DNA of 64,000 nt. Source: Trissonchulus latispiculum (lineage: Eukaryota; Nematoda; Enoplea; Enoplida; Ironidae). The translations under genes and the position numbers were made by a program. The stretch covers positions 1-64,000 of the forward strand of contig JASAND010006313.1 of NCBI GenBank assembly GCA_030248195.1. The letters run 5' to 3'. A model generated the notes under the pieces. The model had not been told where the DNA came from and searched no databases. It was given only the letters and a program-made list of their open reading frames with translations. Shown here piece by piece: positions 1-11,307 of this stretch; the first letter of the stretch is position 1; the number at the start of each line of letters is the position of its first letter.

Positions 1-862
1 CTCATACTCTTCCTACTTCTTTCCTACATTTTCTTCATTCCTACTCTGCTGAAAATTACTTTTTTACGAACAGATCAGAAAAAAATTTCAAAGTATCCTT
101 AACGTTATTTTAAATCACTGGTTCGCGCCTTCGACGATTATTATGTTCTTCCGCCTACTTTTGTAAGGGTGAACTAGGCAATCACATCTTTGTTTCCATG
201 ATTCCACCTGTTTATTGGAACGGCCAATGCCTAAAGTCTGACCAAAAATGTAGAAAACGAATTCGTTTTCTTTATATCTCACAAACGTTTCAAGATAGCT
301 ACCATAAAATACACATTTTCTGAACCGGAATAATGACGTTTTTCTTTTCGCAAAAAATCTTTTTTGAAATTTCCCGTGCGATTTCAAAGAGTGCCGCTTT
401 TATTTGTCCAGAAAGATTGGTACATCCATGCTACTATGTATATACCACATTTTTTCAGGAAAATTTTTCCTTGACCACACACTAAATAATACACACCAAA
501 TTTCAACTTTCGTAGAAATTTCGATTTTCAAAATCCTTTGATCTTTGCCGCTTTTTCGAATTTGACTGGTTATTACTCGTCGTGACTCGCTCAATGGAAA
601 AAAGGTTTTAGTAGATTTTCAGGAACGCTTAAGCGTCCGCTTTCCCATGACATATATATGTGATATTAAAACTGCTTTACACACTCGTTTCTGGGGCAAT
701 TGCTTGAGAGTTTTGGTACAACTCAATTGACAGAATAGGTGAAAATGACTACCTAAACTATCATACAAAAGTGCATTCAGGCAAAATTGCTTCCTCAAGA
801 GAAGGGGTGCACCCAAGATTTAAAAGGGGGGGGGGGGTCCAGCCTCAAAAACATTTCGCCCC
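1..862. repeat. Degenerate repeat debris; diverged half-copy of the 28.8-30.1 kb palindromic element
   Basis: No gene is recognisable here. About 520-690 matches, with many differences, one arm of the palindrome at 28783-30128 (compare 29090-29240). Shared stretches include TTTGCCGCTTTTT, GACTGGTTATTACTCG, GACTCGCTCA and AGATTTTCAGGA, in the same order. Positions 1-50 hold several TTCCTAC motifs, also seen at 18490-18560. A G-run at 826-838 follows GCACCCAAGATTTAAAA, which resembles the left end of the MITE at 38692. The stretch stops where the BEL 3' LTR begins at 863. Confidence 0.55.
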
Positions 863-960
863 TGTTGAGAAAATAGATTGGCAGCAGTATTCATTGAAAC
901 TTATCATAGAAACTAACTTATGTATCCAAAACATGTCATAGTAATCAAACGTATAGTATT
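863..960 (-). repeat. BEL 3' LTR, distal piece
   Basis: Matches 17517-17614 almost base for base. The match ends at the TATT duplication (957-960) created when the hairpin-rich element inserted at 961. The remaining LTR piece is 11607-11679. Confidence 0.85.
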
Positions 961-1370
961 TGTAATGGAATTAATAAAACGAAATGTTAAAAATAACCTA
1001 AAATCAGCTTTAAAAGAGGTTTCAAAATAATCAAATCACCAGGACGAACTCTCATGCCCTGGAATTGTGAAGAAGAATCAGAAGCGAAAGTCATCAACAT
1101 GGAATGTAATTGTCAAATAATGTCCAAGCAATAATTGTATAGATTATCACGTTTGTTTAGCTAGAGTTGCCAGTATTCAGTAGAAATCAGGAGATTCACC
1201 AATAAGGTTCAAGGTTCACATCCAATTAAGACATTAATACTAGTTTTAAACACGATTTTAAGTTTAATTAAGTTCTACTAACGCGTGACTACTAATGATA
1301 CTAATCCGAGAAAGGTGGAAGAGGGGTACTTCAGTCCTAACCCCTTCGGTTTACCATTCCTTCAGCAAAT

Positions 1371-1384
1371 GGAGTTGTTACTCC
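1371..1384. repeat. Hairpin GGAG-ttgtta-CTCC
   Basis: A short stem with the same TTGTTA loop as hairpins at 9542 and 9661 on the far side of the inner transposon. This supports a single element spanning both sides. Confidence 0.5.
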
Positions 1385-1860
1385 CACACGAAGATAACAG
1401 TCGACAACTAAACTAAACTTAGGTGAATCGGTGAGTACCGCCCATAGTAGTCAAGTATAGCCCTCCCCGTAAAGATAATTTAATTACCAATGCTCGCATG
1501 TTAGTCAGCAGGAAGTCATAAACCTGAAACACAAAATTTATGTATATAATTAAGGAGAAAATTTGTCGTAAGATTGCCTATAAAATGGAAATGTACATCT
1601 AAAACAGCAAATATTGGAAGATGGTTCAATATTAGGTGCAAAATAGCGTAGTTAGGTAGGGTTAATTAGTGATAATTAAGCATTAACTAGGTAATAATTA
1701 GTTAAATTTAATATTTTTGGTCAGAAAATGACTTGGGCTAAAATGAAAGAGAATTTGATTCTGATTTGAAAACTCCAAACCCGACTTTTCAACTCCAAAT
1801 AATAAGAAAGTTATAAAGGAAAATGTTTTTGTAAGATTACTTTTTGTGTCGTAATCTTAC

Positions 1861-2043
1861 CACTCCAAAAAGGAGTGTTCTAAAATTGGTTTTCTTTTTG
1901 GTTTGACTTAAGTCAAACCTTTTCTCCTTTCTCATTGTCTGGGAGGTTGTCTACCTCCCAGACTACACCTGAGTCAGGTGTTGTTCTCCCTCCTTTCTTC
2001 TTTTTCTCTTTCTGCTAGGTCTTTCTCTTTCCTGGCCTAGCAG
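1861..2043. repeat. Cluster of five consecutive hairpins
   Basis: In order: CACTCC/GGAGTG (1861-1877); a perfect 20-bp palindrome GGTTTGACTTAAGTCAAACC (1900-1919); 11-bp arms GTCTGGGAGGT/ACCTCCCAGAC with a 5-nt loop (1937-1963); ACACCTGA/TCAGGTGT with a 1-nt loop (1965-1981); CTGCTAGG/CCTAGCAG (2012-2043). Each stem has its own sequence, so this is not a tandem repeat of one unit. Confidence 0.8.
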
Positions 2044-2265
2044 TTGTCCTCACCTGAACTTTTGGCCGAGGACAAGGCCAACAAGAAAAGGAAAGGAAAA
2101 CAGAAGGATAAGCCCAGGTCATTTGAATTAGAGGGGGCTTAACCCCCTCATTAACAATATAATTGTAAATATGAATAGCTAGATAAACGTAGATAAGTAC
2201 GTAGATTATCATGATATAATTTTTAACTTATAGAAAATTATGTTTCGTGCATAATAATTCACTAA

Positions 2266-2761
2266 AGTGCCGAAATTTCGTAAAGTTTTCCCTTTGGTTA
2301 CGTTTATATGTTAAAGAAAATTTCGCAAAGTTTCGCCAAGTTTCGGCACTGGATATATATCAAAAATGGGTCAGTTGGGGGGCAATAATTTCAAAATCCC
2401 ATTAATTTCGACCACTAATGGTCAGCTGGCTCAGCCCGCCGCTGCGCCCCACACACAAAAGGTGGCAAGCTTCTAGAAGGTTCTAGAACTTTCTAGAAGC
2501 TTTGCCTTAAAATCAAAGAGGCAATCCGCTCCAACTTTCGCTAATGACCTGTCACCGAGCTGTCAGCAAAACTGTCAGCTCGGTCCCAAAATTTTCATTT
2601 CAAATCAGTGTTCGTTGAGTTGCAGCCGAAGTAGGCTGCTTTTCCCCTCCCTTCGGTGCGTTCCCTAGTGCAGTTGCTACCTGCATAGGGAATTCAGCGC
2701 ACCTTCCCAGGTTAGGACGCATAGGGACTTTTTCTCTGACCCACACTGGTCAGAGAAAAAG
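2266..2761. repeat. Second hairpin cluster, long arms
   Basis: Contains AGTGCCGAAA paired with TTTCGGCACT (about 2266-2350); a nested palindrome built on TTCTAGAA (2467-2502); ACCGAGCTG/CAGCTCGGT (2554-2584); a long imperfect stem GGTGCGTTCCCTA..TAGGGAA..GCGCACC (2655-2703); and perfect 14-bp arms CTTTTTCTCTGACC/GGTCAGAGAAAAAG with a 6-nt loop (2728-2761). Confidence 0.8.
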
Positions 2762-2801
2762 AAGTTGAGTTTTTTCAACACGAACACTACTTTCATTTCA
2801 G

Positions 2802-3080
2802 GGGCCTTTTGGGTTTGTTATACCCGGCCATGCCAGCAATTTTTCGGCCCTTTGCGGCCCTATTTTTTGGAGGCCTATGGGCCAAGTTTTTCAGTATTTT
2901 TGGAGGCCATCGGGCCATTCTTGTATATGCAACTTTGGGGCCTTTTAGGCCATATTTTTCAAGGCCAATGGGCCATATGTTATATGCATTTTTTGGGCCG
3001 AAGAGCCCCATTTTTTTATCAGTATTTTGGGCCTGAGGCCATATTTTTAGTTATGATAGCATGAATGGGCCTTCGAGCCA
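2802..3080. repeat. GGCC-spaced palindrome field
   Basis: About 280 bp in which GGCC or GGGCC recurs roughly every 10-25 bp, separated by T-rich spacers such as ATTTTT. Neighbouring GGCC sites form many alternative short stems (for example AGGCCTATGGGCC and GGGCCTGAGGCC). Short ORFs in three frames come from the low-complexity composition and are not taken as genes. Confidence 0.65.
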
Positions 3081-3483
3081 CTTTTAGTTTAACTTTTATT
3101 TTATTTCCATTATTCTTATTACTATTATTTTATGATTTTAAGTGAAGGGACAGCTCATGTAAACCCCTCCTGTTCGATGGAGGTCTTGAGAATTGTCTCC
3201 ATTTATGTTTTTCTGTTTTTCATGCCGACACCCTCTGTATATCGAGGTTTGCTGACCTCCACCTCCAATTATTTTATTCAATTATTTTGTTATCTTTTAT
3301 TCGCATTTTTGGTTAAGCCACGACCAACTTTTTATCAATTTTTACCAAGGTCCTTTTGACCTAAATTTGGGTTTAAACTAGATTATGGGATTATTAAGTG
3401 GGAACCCAACCCCTAGTTAGAGGGTCCCTTTACTACGACCCTATTTTTTATTAAGTTAGTTAACAGAAGCATTTACCCCACAG

Positions 3484-3869
3484 CCGGCAACTAGGAGTTG
3501 CCGGCCATATCGTTTTAATCTCAGGCCTTGTTAAGCCTTAAAAAGCATTGTCTATAATTTGCATTGTTTGTCGTAGGTCGGTGGTAAAATAATAGGTTAC
3601 TAAATTACCAGTTAAGCTTCTAAATCTGGCTTCTTAAAAATAACTAAATCACCTTTCCAAACATAATTATTAAGAGTTTCACGGGGAATGACCGGCTTCC
3701 CCACAAATTAATTTAAGTATTGTTGGTAGTTTTGTTTGTTAATAATAGTTTTGTTTAGTAATGATTGCTTAGCAATCATTACTCACACGGCTTTCATAAA
3801 GTTCCAAAGTTCTCAAAATTACAAAAAAAATTCCGCGCTACAAACTGAGTTTTAGATACCTAAAACTCA
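3484..3869. repeat. Third hairpin cluster
   Basis: CCGGCAACT-agg-AGTTGCCGG (3484-3504), AATGATTGCT-t-AGCAATCATT (3760-3780) and TGAGTTTTAG-atac-CTAAAACTCA (3846-3869). All arms are perfect and 9-10 bp long. Confidence 0.75.
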
Positions 3870-4675
3870 TAACAACTTCTCGTTTAAATTCGGTTAATTT
3901 AGTACGTTTAAAATAATAGCTAGCAGTATAGGTCATCCAGTATTAATTAGAGTCGGTGTCCATCTAGATTGTTTATAATGTTTGTAATTATGTCCGTTAT
4001 TAGGATTAGTTAGATAGGTACTTACCTAAGAAATTGTGTGCTTGTGTATGCGTGAATTGTATAAATGGCATTGTATTGACCTCCATGACTGTATGCGCGT
4101 TGACTCGCGGAAACTCCTTCTGTCTGACGAAGGTTGTGAGCATCGCTGGAGTGATTAAGACTCAGACCTTAAGCAGGAATGAAGTGTATGTGTGACTTGT
4201 ATGAATGATTGCATTTTATTAATAAGAACTTGTTCTAGTCTGAATGTTGCATAAGTGAGGCATAAGTGGTTATTAATCTATGTGTTGTACAAATGTTGCA
4301 TAATTGTGTTTAATTAACAAATAGGATTACGTAGCTCAATACTAGGTTACCTAGGACCTTTGTATGTATGTTTTATGTAATGTAGTTGTCAATTGTAATC
4401 GAACAAGTGACCGTCTGAATGGTTATGGATTCTCTGTGTGCATGATTTGTATGAAGTGCCGAAACTATATCAGAACTCCTATAGTACACAGGAAAAAGTA
4501 GTAATAAGTAATGTAGTTTTAGGTTGCAAGTCTTGTAAGTTTGTGAGTACTTGGTTGCGTGGGAAATCTAGGTTTAGGTACTGTTTAGCAAATATGCAAA
4601 TGAGGTTAAGGCTATAGGACCTAGAGTCACGGGGACTCCGTATTAGGCCCCCATCAGCCTGAATTTGGATATCCT

Positions 4676-5008
4676 CGATTCGTCCGCGTAAGCCACTCTT
4701 TGTCAAGAGTGCGGACGAATCGCAAGAACAGGAATCCACCAAATGGTCGGTCTCATTGTCAAATCAATATAAATCAAGCTGTAGTGAACGTAGTTTCTAG
4801 TTGCAATTGCTGTACCTTTGTTTCTAAAATCAGAACACACTGTTATTGCCATTTTTAGTTAGGTCAGTCATATCTGGTGTATGTTTTGCTCCCAATAATG
4901 ACCGCAACTGCGGCCTAACACCATTTCATGCCGGTGTTCACGTTCAAAGGTAAAACTAATCAAACTCCAGTACGTAAAGGTCAGCAAGGTTGAAAAATCA
5001 ACCTTGCT
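4676..5008. repeat. Fourth hairpin cluster
   Basis: 4676-4722 is a two-step stem: CGATTCGTCCGC pairs with GCGGACGAATCG and encloses ACTCTT-tgtc-AAGAGT. 4983-5008 is AGCAAGGTTG-aaaaat-CAACCTTGCT. The cluster ends about 110 bp before the inner transposon. Confidence 0.75.
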
Positions 5009-5117
5009 CATTTATAATTAATATGAAGTTCATCCATGCTAATTATCCACAAATGGCAATAATCAGTTTCAACATTCTGACGATTTTAACTAATATTAGG
5101 CAATAATTGATAATATA

Positions 5118-5398
5118 TGTCCGGGGATGAATCCGCCAACGTGGTTGAAACAAGTAGTTCCAAATTAGCAAATAGGATTGTTAGTCTATTTCCTTTCTTG
5201 ACTGACCAAAATTAGGAAATAGGACGACAAACAAACGAAAGTCTATCCTACTTATCATTTGGAGAGGCTAAGTTTAGGATTTAGAACGACAAACTATTTT
5301 CTATTGCTTGTTTTGGACAGTCCCCCAACTAAATGGAATGTAGCACAAAAAATCCTTTAATTTAATGTGTATTTCCTAAATATCACCGCAATATAAGC
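5118..5398 (+). repeat. Left terminal inverted repeat of the 5118-9281 transposon
   Basis: Pairs over its whole length with 9001-9281 in reverse complement, with scattered substitutions and no large gap. Landmarks are TGTCCGGGGATGAATCCGCC at the tip, then CAAACTATTTTCTATTGCTTG, and AAATATCACCGCAATATAAGC at the inner edge. Confidence 0.85.
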
Positions 5399-5978
5399 AA
5401 ATAAGGGTATAAACATAAATATCCTATTCAGATTCAAACTTGTCGTCGCTGATAGAAAGCATAGAAAGACGAATTTCGCTCGTGAATTGAATGACAGTAA
5501 ACTGAAATAGGACAAGACTTGCATTATTTGGCGGGACCAGCCACAGAATATTTGCTGATCTATCTTTCTGGAAAATAATTTCACAACATTTAAGAAAAAT
5601 ATATTTGTGAATGATTTTCGACGTTTTTACTGTTTCGACGTTGGTGTTCAAGAAAACAGAATTTGAACAAGAAGATATAGTGGAAATAACAATAAAAATT
5701 CAATTAATTTTATATCAACATTGTCATGCTGTCATGGGCTGGCTTTCTGATCCGTATACTTGCGCAGAACTATTTTTTCACAATGGGCGACGAAACTTGC
5801 TGCGGAGGGGGGATGAAACATGAAACAACAACAAATTTTCTTAAATTCGGAAATATTTTTTTCAGAAAAACAGAAAGCAGAAATAGTAAAATAAGATTTT
5901 TCATTTATGCTTACATTTCTAGCATTAGCATGAAGCAAGATGATTTCCTCGCCCATTGTTTTTGTACAATAGAGTGTT

Positions 5979-7819
5979 ATGGAGACTGTTGATCAGGACT
6001 TCCTTGATTCTTTGGTGAGCAGCAAGTGCACAATTCAACAGATATCAGATAAACTGCAGGAAAAGTATCCAAATGTCGATGGTTTGTCCAAGCGATCAGT
6101 TGAGCGTTTTTTCGCTCAAAACGGAATCTCCCGTAGGAACACTCTGGATGAAGAGACAGTTGACAATATAGTAAGGGATGCAGTAAGTAAAATTGGAAAA
6201 CAGCCTGGAAGGAGATATGTCAAAGGTTACCTAGAGTCCCAAGGAAACTCATCCTTATCGGAGAGACAGATTGGGAAATCCTTGAACAGAATTGATCCTG
6301 TTAGTCACACTGATCGATACCATGGTGTTGTTCGACAAACGAATCCCATACCCTATTCTGCAGACTATTTTGGGCAAAATCTACACATGGACCAGAACGA
6401 AAAGTTAGTGAATTATGGAGTTACCATTGTTGCGGCCATTGACGGGTTTTCTGGTTTTGTAACCAGAGCTGTGACAATGCCTGTGAAGAACAACCTAATT
6501 ATATATGATAAGGTGTTTCGTGAATCTATTCTTCAATTTGGCCTATTTGATCAAGTTATTGTTGATTGCGGAAGAGAGTTCAATCTGTGTTTGGCCGTTC
6601 AACAGTCGCTACAAGGTTTCCGAAGAAATACGCTCGTGGCCCCCTACAAACAGATAAAATCTACGAAGGTATATTCACTCGAGATTTTTATTTTTGGTAT
6701 TATATTATATTTATACTCGGTATTTTTCGAGATAGCTGAGTTATTGCTTAATCTTAGTTTATTAGTTAGTTAGCTAGCTCATTAGGTAGAATGGTGTAAC
6801 TTAGTATTGACTTGAATAGGATTAGCTTGTATTGGCAAAAACATGGAGTGGGCATACATCGTACTTGGGCAAGGTGTTTGTTTTAGCTGGATGAGGATAG
6901 TTTGGTGTGTATTCGGAAGGCTTCATAGAAATTTAAGAACCACCATTTTTGGCTTCACTTTTTAATGCTTTGCGTAATTTGTGACCAAAAGCTGGTGCGT
7001 TTTGCTTACAGAATAACCGCATTGAAAGGGTATGGGTTGAAGTGAATAGTCGTGTTGGCTATCCAGTGAAAGCTGCATTGATTGAGATGGAAACGGATGG
7101 AATCTTGGACATGGCCAATAACACCCACCGATTTTGCTGCAGTGAGGCTGCCCAAGCTGTTGTCACGGAAGGGTTGCATAGACTGGTTCAGTCGAGAAAC
7201 CATCACTTTGTTCCCGGTTGGTTGATTTGGTTGTGTACTTTTGGTGATTAGGTACATGTTAGCTGGAGAAGCATCAATCTACTGCTCAGTTTTCGCTACA
7301 GCTTCATAGCCACCGCTAACACCAAGAGTACATACTAATAACAAAGAGTGCGACAATAACGTTCCATCAATAGTCTCGACATTTCAAGAAGACGTAAGCA
7401 TACAAGAGAGTGAGCATACCGCCATTTCGACCAGGTACTGATTTCTGGAGCGTTACTAGGGTCTAATTTGTGTGGGGTCTACCGTTATCAGGTATCGAGT
7501 ACGGCACTTTTCAGTCTTAGTTATTGTGTACTCTTGCTAAGGTTTTGTATGTAAGATTGTTTTAGGACGCGGTAAGCCAGTTGATCTTCTTGCTCGGAAT
7601 GGAGCTATGCCTATATCAGCAGCGTCAGTGCCAGACGTTGGAGTTGCCGCTGCTCAATACCAAGAGGCAGGAGGCAGTTTGGCCGATGTAAGATCGTTTG
7701 GTACAGATCCTCTTGCTAACCACCCAAGAACTCTGGACATGCAGATGTCTCCAATGGCGGCCATCTCCCGTTTTCCTGAAACAAAATTCGTCCATCCAAG
7801 GAAGTTTCTTTCAGCATGA
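5979..7819 (+). CDS. Integrase-core (DDE) transposase, three exons, 382 aa
   Basis: Exons 5979-6668, 7012-7216 and 7566-7819 join in frame with GT..AG introns (GTATATTC..TTACAG; GTTGGTTG..TTTAG) and give 383 codons including the stop. Residues 15-55 look helix-turn-helix-like (TIQQISDKLQ.. to ..RSVERFFAQNGI). The rve-type catalytic core is D138 (LHMDQNEK), D196 (VIVDCGREF) and E235 (NNRIERVWVEVN), a D-D-38-E spacing; the last acidic residue is at the start of exon 2. The C-terminus (GRGKPVDLL, FGTDPLA) continues the family pattern. In this family such a protein would cut and join transposon ends. The gene lies between the TIRs with no internal stop, so the transposase may be functional. The start is the first ATG of the open frame; splice sites were read by eye. 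Confidence 0.85.
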
Positions 7820-7950
7820 TTCTTTCTTGTGGAAGCTGAAACCAAGACACAAAACTTATTACACCAATTCCTGATAATGTAATACAAAACCTAATATTTA
7901 TATGTAACAACACCCGCCCTCCAAATCCATCTTCTGCACATGTGTCCACC

Positions 7951-8219
7951 CAGTGGCGTAGCCAGAAAAAATGTCTGGGAGAATGCAAGAATTCTAGGGT
8001 TGGAGGAGGAGCCTCCCCCCCCCCCGAAAATGAGAAATTTCTCTAACTCCTGCCTTTTACGGAATGTTTTGCAGAACACTGTTTGAATACCTACAAGGCA
8101 CAGCACGTTTGCATGCACGCAAATGAAGCAGTCCTGGTCAAATGGCACGGAAAAAATCTGGGGGTGTTCACATTTTCGGGGGAATTCTCCCAATTCCCCG
8201 CCCCCTTGCTACGCGTCTG
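7951..8219. mobile_element. hAT-like MITE (CAGTGGCGTAGC type) inside the transposon
   Basis: Ends CAGTGGCGTAGCCAG and CTTGCTACGCGTCTG are inverted. The flanks TGTCCACC (7943-7950) and TCTCCACC (8220-8227) match at 7 of 8 bases. The body has a C-run at 8009-8020 and no coding capacity. It lies between the two genes of the host transposon. Confidence 0.75.
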
Positions 8220-8251
8220 TCTCCACCATCCCATCAGACTCTTTCCAGCAT

Positions 8252-8720
8252 TTAAGAACTACTCAAAAAACTATCAAATAAATTTTTACAAAAACCGGAA
8301 TATTTGAATGTCAAGGCTCCATCCTTTTTCAAACACATCGAACATAAACGCATCTTGTAAAATGGAAAATCCAGCTGGAAATTAGAACCATCTTTAAATA
8401 TTATAAACCTTACCACAACCATGTTAAAAATCAAGTTAAAATAAATTTAAAAACCATATTCCTTTATATACTTCGGAAACACGTACACGTTTGGAATTAC
8501 GAACTTCCTTAAAGTCAAACTTAGTTTATAAACAAAACAGGTTTTAGTTAAGCATTTATTAACTTACGCTGAACAGAAGAGCCAGATTTGCAGCTGACAC
8601 ATCTCCACGGCAAACTGTCTGAACTGGACCATCCAAGCTATTACTGTCAGCACTTGGAACAAATCTAAATCTGATGACATCCTGATTACTAGGTTCAAAA
8701 TCCTCCATAAACTGAGCCAT
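8252..8720 (-). CDS. Possible two-exon minus-strand gene of the transposon, 91 aa, function unknown
   Basis: Exon 1 is 8720-8568 (starts MAQFMEDFEPSNQDVIRF, donor GTAAGT). Exon 2 is 8374-8252 (acceptor TTTCCAG, ends in a stop). They join in phase 0 to 91 codons. The second half has CSMCLKKDG and a later single cysteine. A TATA-like ATATATATAAAG lies at about 8840-8856, upstream of the start on this strand. I do not recognise the protein. The open frame continues upstream of the chosen ATG. It may be an accessory protein converging on the transposase gene, or a chance ORF with fortuitous splice sites. Confidence 0.35.
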
Positions 8721-9000
8721 GTCACAAAACAGCGCCAAATTGCAACAAACGTTTGCTACGACTGCTTTGCTTGCCTCCAAATTCAACGACACAATTCGAT
8801 TGGCTGATTTGAAATAACAGTGAATGTGATTGGCTACCAGAAGCTTTATATATATATTGCGCTTGATATCGGTCTATTTCCTAGTTTGCAAAGTTCCCAC
8901 GCTCATATAGACATTTGTTCCTGAGAAACAGACATTGTGTCTAAGCGTATGTGCTGACTGCATTAGTCATATAGGTATATTTTTGCTTATACGCTTATAT

Positions 9001-9281
9001 GCTTATATTGCGGTGATATTTAGGAAATACACATTAAATTAAAGGATTTTTTGTGCTACATTCAATTTAGTTGGGGGACCGTCCAAAACAAGCAATAGAA
9101 AATAGTTTGTCGTCCTAAATCCTAAATTTAGCTTCTCCAAATGATAAGTAGGCTAGACTTTGGTTTGTTTGTCGTCCTATTTCCTAAATTTTGTCCACCA
9201 ACAAAGGAAATAGACTAATAATTCTATTTCCTGCTTTGGAATATCTTGTTTCAACCACGATGGCGGATTCATCCCCGGACA
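9001..9281 (-). repeat. Right terminal inverted repeat of the 5118-9281 transposon
   Basis: Reverse complement of 5118-5398, same length, ending CCCCGGACA at 9281 and followed by the AATATA duplication. Confidence 0.85.
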
Positions 9282-9419
9282 AATATACCTGAAATAAGCA
9301 AATCAATCGTTAGTTACGTAAGTATTATGGATAGGGTACTAGAACCATCTTCTAATAAAGGCTAAAACCACCAGTCTTGTGAATTTATCTAGTCTTCAAC
9401 GTTTAATACTCATAAAATA

Positions 9420-9912
9420 GGGAGTTGTTATCTTCCCTTGGTAGAACCCAGTAAAGAACAGAAGTTCTACGCTAAATTATGACGTTTTTCATTAAATTTG
9501 TGCGTTAACTCTCTTCTAACTTGCTAATATTTGTTAAGAACAGGAAGTTGTTACCTTCCTCACTCGAACTCGCGAAACTAAAAGTTCTACATTCAAGCAT
9601 TGTGTTCTCGTCAAGCTCACGTGCAAACCGCTTTCTAATTAAGTAACACTTATCAAAGATAGGAAGTTGTTACCTTCCTTGCTAGGACCCGGAAAACATA
9701 AGGTCCTAAATTTGATCACATTGATCAATTCAATGTTTCTCGTGCTAACCGAGTAAATGGGTACATATCTGCTGTTAAAGGACCCAAAAGTGTATCAAAT
9801 CCGAATAATAGGTTTTAATCGTACAGAAGCAGACTGTACAAAGAGAAATCAGGTTGAAATCACAGTTTCACATCGAAGGCACAATTTCTTGCACAAGAAC
9901 GCAAGAAATTGT
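9420..9912. repeat. Hairpin cluster right of the inner transposon
   Basis: A unit of roughly 120-130 bp recurs with variation: a GGAAG-TTGTTA-CTTCC stem (about 9421, 9542, 9661), each followed by a second stem (AGAAC/GTTCT, GAAC/GTTC, AGGACC/GGTCCT). At 9881-9912 are perfect 12-bp arms ACAATTTCTTGC/GCAAGAAATTGT. This is the same style as 1861-5008. Confidence 0.7.
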
Positions 9913-10088
9913 CCTAAAAACTAACGTTTTGCTTAAAACCAATTTTAAGTATCGTGATCTTAATCAAACAGTTCAGAACTTGTGTTAATCCGCTTGAATC
10001 GCAAACTCTCACAACCATTTCGACTTGTACGAGTTTATTTCAACCTCAGAAAGCCAAAATGTGAGTAATGGTTGCTGGGTTCGAATCC

Positions 10089-10139
10089 CGCACCTATAAC
10101 TTGTATTAATGGGTTTTAACCCATTTGATTCAGGTGCGG
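10089..10139. repeat. Nested hairpin with tRNA T-arm-like flank
   Basis: CCGCACCT pairs with AGGTGCGG and encloses the stem AATGGGTT-tt-AACCCATT. Just upstream, GGGTTCGAATCCC (about 10077-10089) looks like a tRNA T-arm, but no D-arm or acceptor partner is seen. Confidence 0.55.
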
Positions 10140-11279
10140 AAGACTGTATCTCCAGCCTGAACAGAACGGAATCTGCCTCTGATTGATTAGAGATAGCTCA
10201 GTACAGTCCTGAATTATTGGTTAGCAGAAGGATTAGTCATTTCGGTTGGAATCATCGCATTTCTTGGGAATCAAGTCATATTTGGATTTAACTGTAGGTA
10301 CTTTGATTGGATTGGAGCACGGTTTTGACCTTAAGGCAGAGACAACCGTTGACAGCACCGAATCATCTGTGGAAACTGAAACCAGTTGTGAACTTTCATA
10401 ATCTTAATCTTTTGAACTGAAATTGAGTCTTACCTTTTTACACATTGAAAATGGGTTTCATCATTTTGTCTTTTGCTATGGAAAACGGGGTTGTCATCCC
10501 CGTAACCCTGGCCTAAGCCGCCCGTTTGTTAGTAGTGATTTGATATAGAAGACAAAAGAAGAGATTAAACAAAATCGTATACTAACCCCATAAACGGACC
10601 AGGAAACACCCAACCGGACCCCCCTTGTGTTTGACCCTCTGGCGACCGTATAGCATCCGAAAGTGCTATTGTTACTAGCATTTCGGGCTCACCCACAGAC
10701 CGGAACCATTGTGCTACTAACCCTTTAATTTAGTTAATTTAAACTGTTTAGTAGCTTTCTTAACTGATATTGTATTGTCCTTGGTAAGGAGGACGGAAAA
10801 AGAGTTATAATCTATTAACACGAACACAAGCATATAGGGACTGCACGATAGAGTTTAGTAATAGGTCTAATACTTTGCTAGTTCATTAGTCAGAAAGGAA
10901 AGAAAGAGGAATATAGCAGAACTGAGTTTAGTTACCGGAATCCTTGTCCCTATCAACAATTAATAATTCAGGTAAATCAAATACTGACAACTCTATCAAA
11001 CCACTGTTGTTTGTCTACTTGTTTATACAGCATATAGTTTTGTGATTTGTGACCTGTCTTGTCCCCTGTACGCACTATTATAATCCTGTTCATTGTTTAT
11101 TGTCACTATTGTCGTTGCTAATATCATTATAGCTAGCATTATTAAATTGCTGTGTCCTAGTACTGAATCTGCTTCCTAGGACATAAGGTTCTGATCAAGA
11201 TTTGGACTCATAGCCCCTGCACACGTAAGTGTTTAAATTGAACCCTTGGTCCCGACAAAGACATCACTATCATCATTAT

Positions 11280-11307
11280 AGAATCTTGATTTGGTAATCA
11301 AGATTCT
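11280..11307. repeat. Hairpin, 12-bp perfect arms
   Basis: AGAATCTTGATT-tggt-AATCAAGATTCT, near the right end of the hairpin-rich element. The 9913-11606 stretch otherwise holds shorter stems and no gene. Confidence 0.75.

Larger units (their letters stand above)
5118..9281 (+). mobile_element. DNA transposon with 281-bp TIRs and an integrase-type DDE transposase (IS3EU-like candidate)
   Basis: The ends read TGTCCGGGGATGAATCCGCC inward from 5118, and the same inward from 9281 on the other strand. The element is flanked by perfect AATATA copies (5112-5117 and 9282-9287), a 6-bp target duplication. The TIRs are 5118-5398 and 9001-9281. Inside are a three-exon integrase-core gene on the plus strand, a possible two-exon gene on the minus strand, and a small MITE (7951-8219). 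TG..CA ends plus a retrovirus-like integrase core suggest one of the integrase-derived DNA transposon groups (Ginger, IS3EU, Polinton relatives). From memory of the protein family, the integrase resembles the group that is abundant in cnidarian, sponge, lancelet and fish genomes. The superfamily name is inference; the structure is seen directly. Confidence 0.85.

Noticed and set aside
2765..3064. Overlapping ORFs on both strands in the GGCC field
   Set aside because: Three frames are open at once owing to the biased repeat composition; the peptides are low-complexity.
10077..10089. tRNA fragment (GGGTTCGAATCCC)
   Set aside because: Only a T-arm-like hairpin is present. It is one of many stems in this element.
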